Assembly (NCBI GenBank): GCA_045863055.1
Contig: BTUW01000005.1
Location: 62,001 to 126,000, forward strand
From: UTCHB3 sp008363265
GTDB taxonomy: Bacteria; Bacteroidota; Ignavibacteria; Ignavibacteriales; Ignavibacteriaceae
Direction: 5' to 3'
DNA length: 64,000 nucleotides
Shown here: positions 62,561 to 64,000 of the stretch, piece by piece
Numbering within the stretch: the first letter of the stretch is position 1
How the letters are laid out: every line of letters begins with the position of its first letter
Translations under genes and position numbers: made by a program
The notes under the pieces: model-generated
What the model was told of the DNA's origin: nothing
The model's input: the letters and a program-made list of their open reading frames with translations, nothing else
The model's database searches: none

Positions 62561-64000
62561 TCAACCGGGAAGAGTCATGGTGATCACAGTCCCCACGCCC
62601 GGTTCGCTGTGCACCTCAAGGTTACCTCCGTGCTTTTGGGCAAATTCACGTGAAAGTCCAAGACCAAGGCCTGTTCCCTTTTCTCCCGAGGTTCCGGGTT
62701 GAGATCTTACTTTCCCCATCTGAAAGAGGTTGTCAAGTATTTCCCTCTCCATGCCGGTTCCGTTGTCACGGACAGTTATTATCGTTCTATCATCTGACCG
62801 GGTTGCAGACACTTCGACCGTGCCCCCTTCGCATGAATATTTCACAGCATTGTTCAAGAGATTCCGAAGGATGATCCTGATCATATTATTGTCGGCCGTA
62901 ACCTCGAGGCCCTCCGGGGTCCGGCAAAGAAGTTCCACTTTTTTAGCCAGGGCCTGAGGACGGTAAAGTTTGAGAACATCATTGATGACAGGAACGATAT
63001 CGAATCTGACAGGATTAAACTCGAGCGTGCCGGTACGGGATGCGGAAAGGTGCAGAAGGTTTTCGACCAGCGAATAGGTGTTGTCGGCCGTTTCCTTTAA
63101 AATTCTGATGAACTCAAGCCGCTCTGCATCGGTCATTGAGCTGTAATCGTTCATTAACAGGTCGGTATTCCCGAGGAATATCTGGAACGGACTTCTGAGG
63201 TCGTGCGATATGATCGAGAAAAGTTTGTCTTTCGATCTCCCGAGGGCTGTCAGTTCCTGATTGGCTGAAGCCAGTTCGTTGGCCTGCAGTTCGATCATCG
63301 TATTCTTTTCCGAAAGTATTTGATTGGCCAGTTCCTTTTTCCTCGAAATGCGGTAGAGGAGGAAAGCGATAACCGCCACCAGGATCAGCAGGAGTGCTGA
63401 GGCAATAATGATCAGCTTCTGAATATCATTACGGAATATCTGCTGCTGAAGATCATCCTCGTATTTCTGGAACCGGAACTTGTTTTTAAGTCCGATCAGC
63501 CTGCGGCTCATTTCCTCTTCCCCGATGAGTCTGGCATAGTCGAGGTGGCGCTTCAGTGTTATCAGTGACGAATCCCGGTCGCCGTTTCTTTCATAAATTT
63601 CGCTCAGCGAACGAAAGATGCCGCTCAGGATCATTTTGTTGTTAACATCCGTGGCTGCCCGGATCCCAAGTTCAAAATACTTTTTAGCGGCATCCAGGTT
63701 ACCGGTTGCAAGGTTGACATTTCCGAGGCCCTGAAGTGCTTCCGCTTCGCGCAGAATTATATTCTGTTCACGGGCGAGATCAAGCATCTGTCTGAAATAC
63801 ATCTCTGCAATTTCAAGGTTCTTTTGCTTCAGATAGTACTCACCCACCCCCTTCAGACCCAACATGATCCCCCGGTGGTCGTCGGTCTCCCGGTAGGTAT
63901 CAAGTGACAGCTTCAGATAGAAACCTGAGGAGTCGGTGTTGATATGCTCATAAGCAGAGCCGAGACCATGATAGGCATATCCGATAACCGAAGTGTCTTT
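62561..64000 (-). CDS. TPR-containing sensor histidine kinase (N-terminus outside the window)
   Basis: The frame is open to the window edge with no stop; the ATG at 63865 is internal, since the codons before it (YAYHGLGSAYEHI) continue a TPR array. Visible parts: several TPR motifs, one membrane helix (LIIIASALLLILVAVIAFLL), coiled coil, dimerisation/phospho-acceptor H-box FSIISHDLRSPF, ATPase N-box LLNNAVKYS, and G-boxes DNGTGM and GTGLGLGLS. Likely an inner-membrane kinase with a periplasmic TPR sensor. No response regulator gene lies downstream. Confidence 0.9.
   Translation of the reverse strand, partial: KDTSVIGYAYHGLGSAYEHINTDSSGFYLKLSLDTYRETDDHRGIMLGLKGVGEYYLKQKNLEIAEMYFRQMLDLAREQNIILREAEALQGLGNVNLATGNLDAAKKYFELGIRAATDVNNKMILSGIFRSLSEIYERNGDRDSSLITLKRHLDYARLIGEEEMSRRLIGLKNKFRFQKYEDDLQQQIFRNDIQKLIIIASALLLILVAVIAFLLYRISRKKELANQILSEKNTMIELQANELASANQELTALGRSKDKLFSIISHDLRSPFQIFLGNTDLLMNDYSSMTDAERLEFIRILKETADNTYSLVENLLHLSASRTGTLEFNPVRFDIVPVINDVLKLYRPQALAKKVELLCRTPEGLEVTADNNMIRIILRNLLNNAVKYSCEGGTVEVSATRSDDRTIITVRDNGTGMEREILDNLFQMGKVRSQPGTSGEKGTGLGLGLSREFAQKHGGNLEVHSEPGVGTVITMTLPG

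Overview
The window looks like a chromosomal piece of a member of the Ignavibacteria (Bacteroidota/Chlorobi group). Two secreted proteins end in the type IX secretion sorting domain with the N(F/Y)PNPFNP signature typical of that lineage. There are also TonB-type and BamA-like outer-membrane proteins, many intergenic 'CGCGGATAAAC'-type repeats, and a sigma-54 activator with a matching promoter. No rRNA, tRNA or CRISPR was seen.

Region 1 (1 to about 21.75 kb) is an AT-richer accessory island. Positions 23-15621 hold twelve same-strand genes separated by 1-50 bases, so they are probably one operon: an S1C serine protease, a VWA-like lipoprotein, a four-helix membrane protein, a tubulin-like GTPase, a 1193-residue protein with a C-terminal actin/Hsp70-type ATPase domain, a single-span coiled-coil protein, a lidless Hsp70, three paralogous J-like proteins (two membrane-anchored), a small membrane protein and a membrane-anchored glycan-binding-type domain. 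A duplicated module follows, in which Sel1-repeat proteins with degenerate dynamin-like P-loops are divergently paired with J-like genes. I infer a cell-envelope machine built from two cytoskeletal-type NTPases plus a private chaperone set. Its function is unknown to me, and it is the best candidate for an undescribed system. The right edge cuts a TonB-receptor gene, which looks like an insertion scar.

Region 2 (about 21.75-35 kb) is GC-richer core sequence: the receptor's 5' part, a response regulator fused to a CheB domain that has lost its catalytic serine, rpiA, a lytic transglycosylase, a large type IX-secreted protein, Yip1/DUF2721/aat, envelope proteins, and a DASS dicarboxylate transporter.

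Region 3 (35-47 kb) has a carbamoyltransferase-SxtJ-DUF5989 cluster (including a 52-residue gene), a GxxExxY protein inside inverted repeats, formimidoyltransferase-cyclodeaminase, a Tat phosphoesterase, glutamine synthetase, a lipoprotein MsrB, an AlbA/HATPase regulator and an M20 amidohydrolase.

Region 4 (46.7-64 kb) has an XRE-ImmA/PIN pair with a clear operator, asd, a second type IX cargo, a DnaQ-like exonuclease, a sigma-54 activator facing a Dps gene that carries a -24/-12 promoter, a GH13 enzyme, an orphan DNA methyltransferase, a BamA-like barrel with kinase-like motifs, clpB, and a TPR histidine kinase cut by the window edge.
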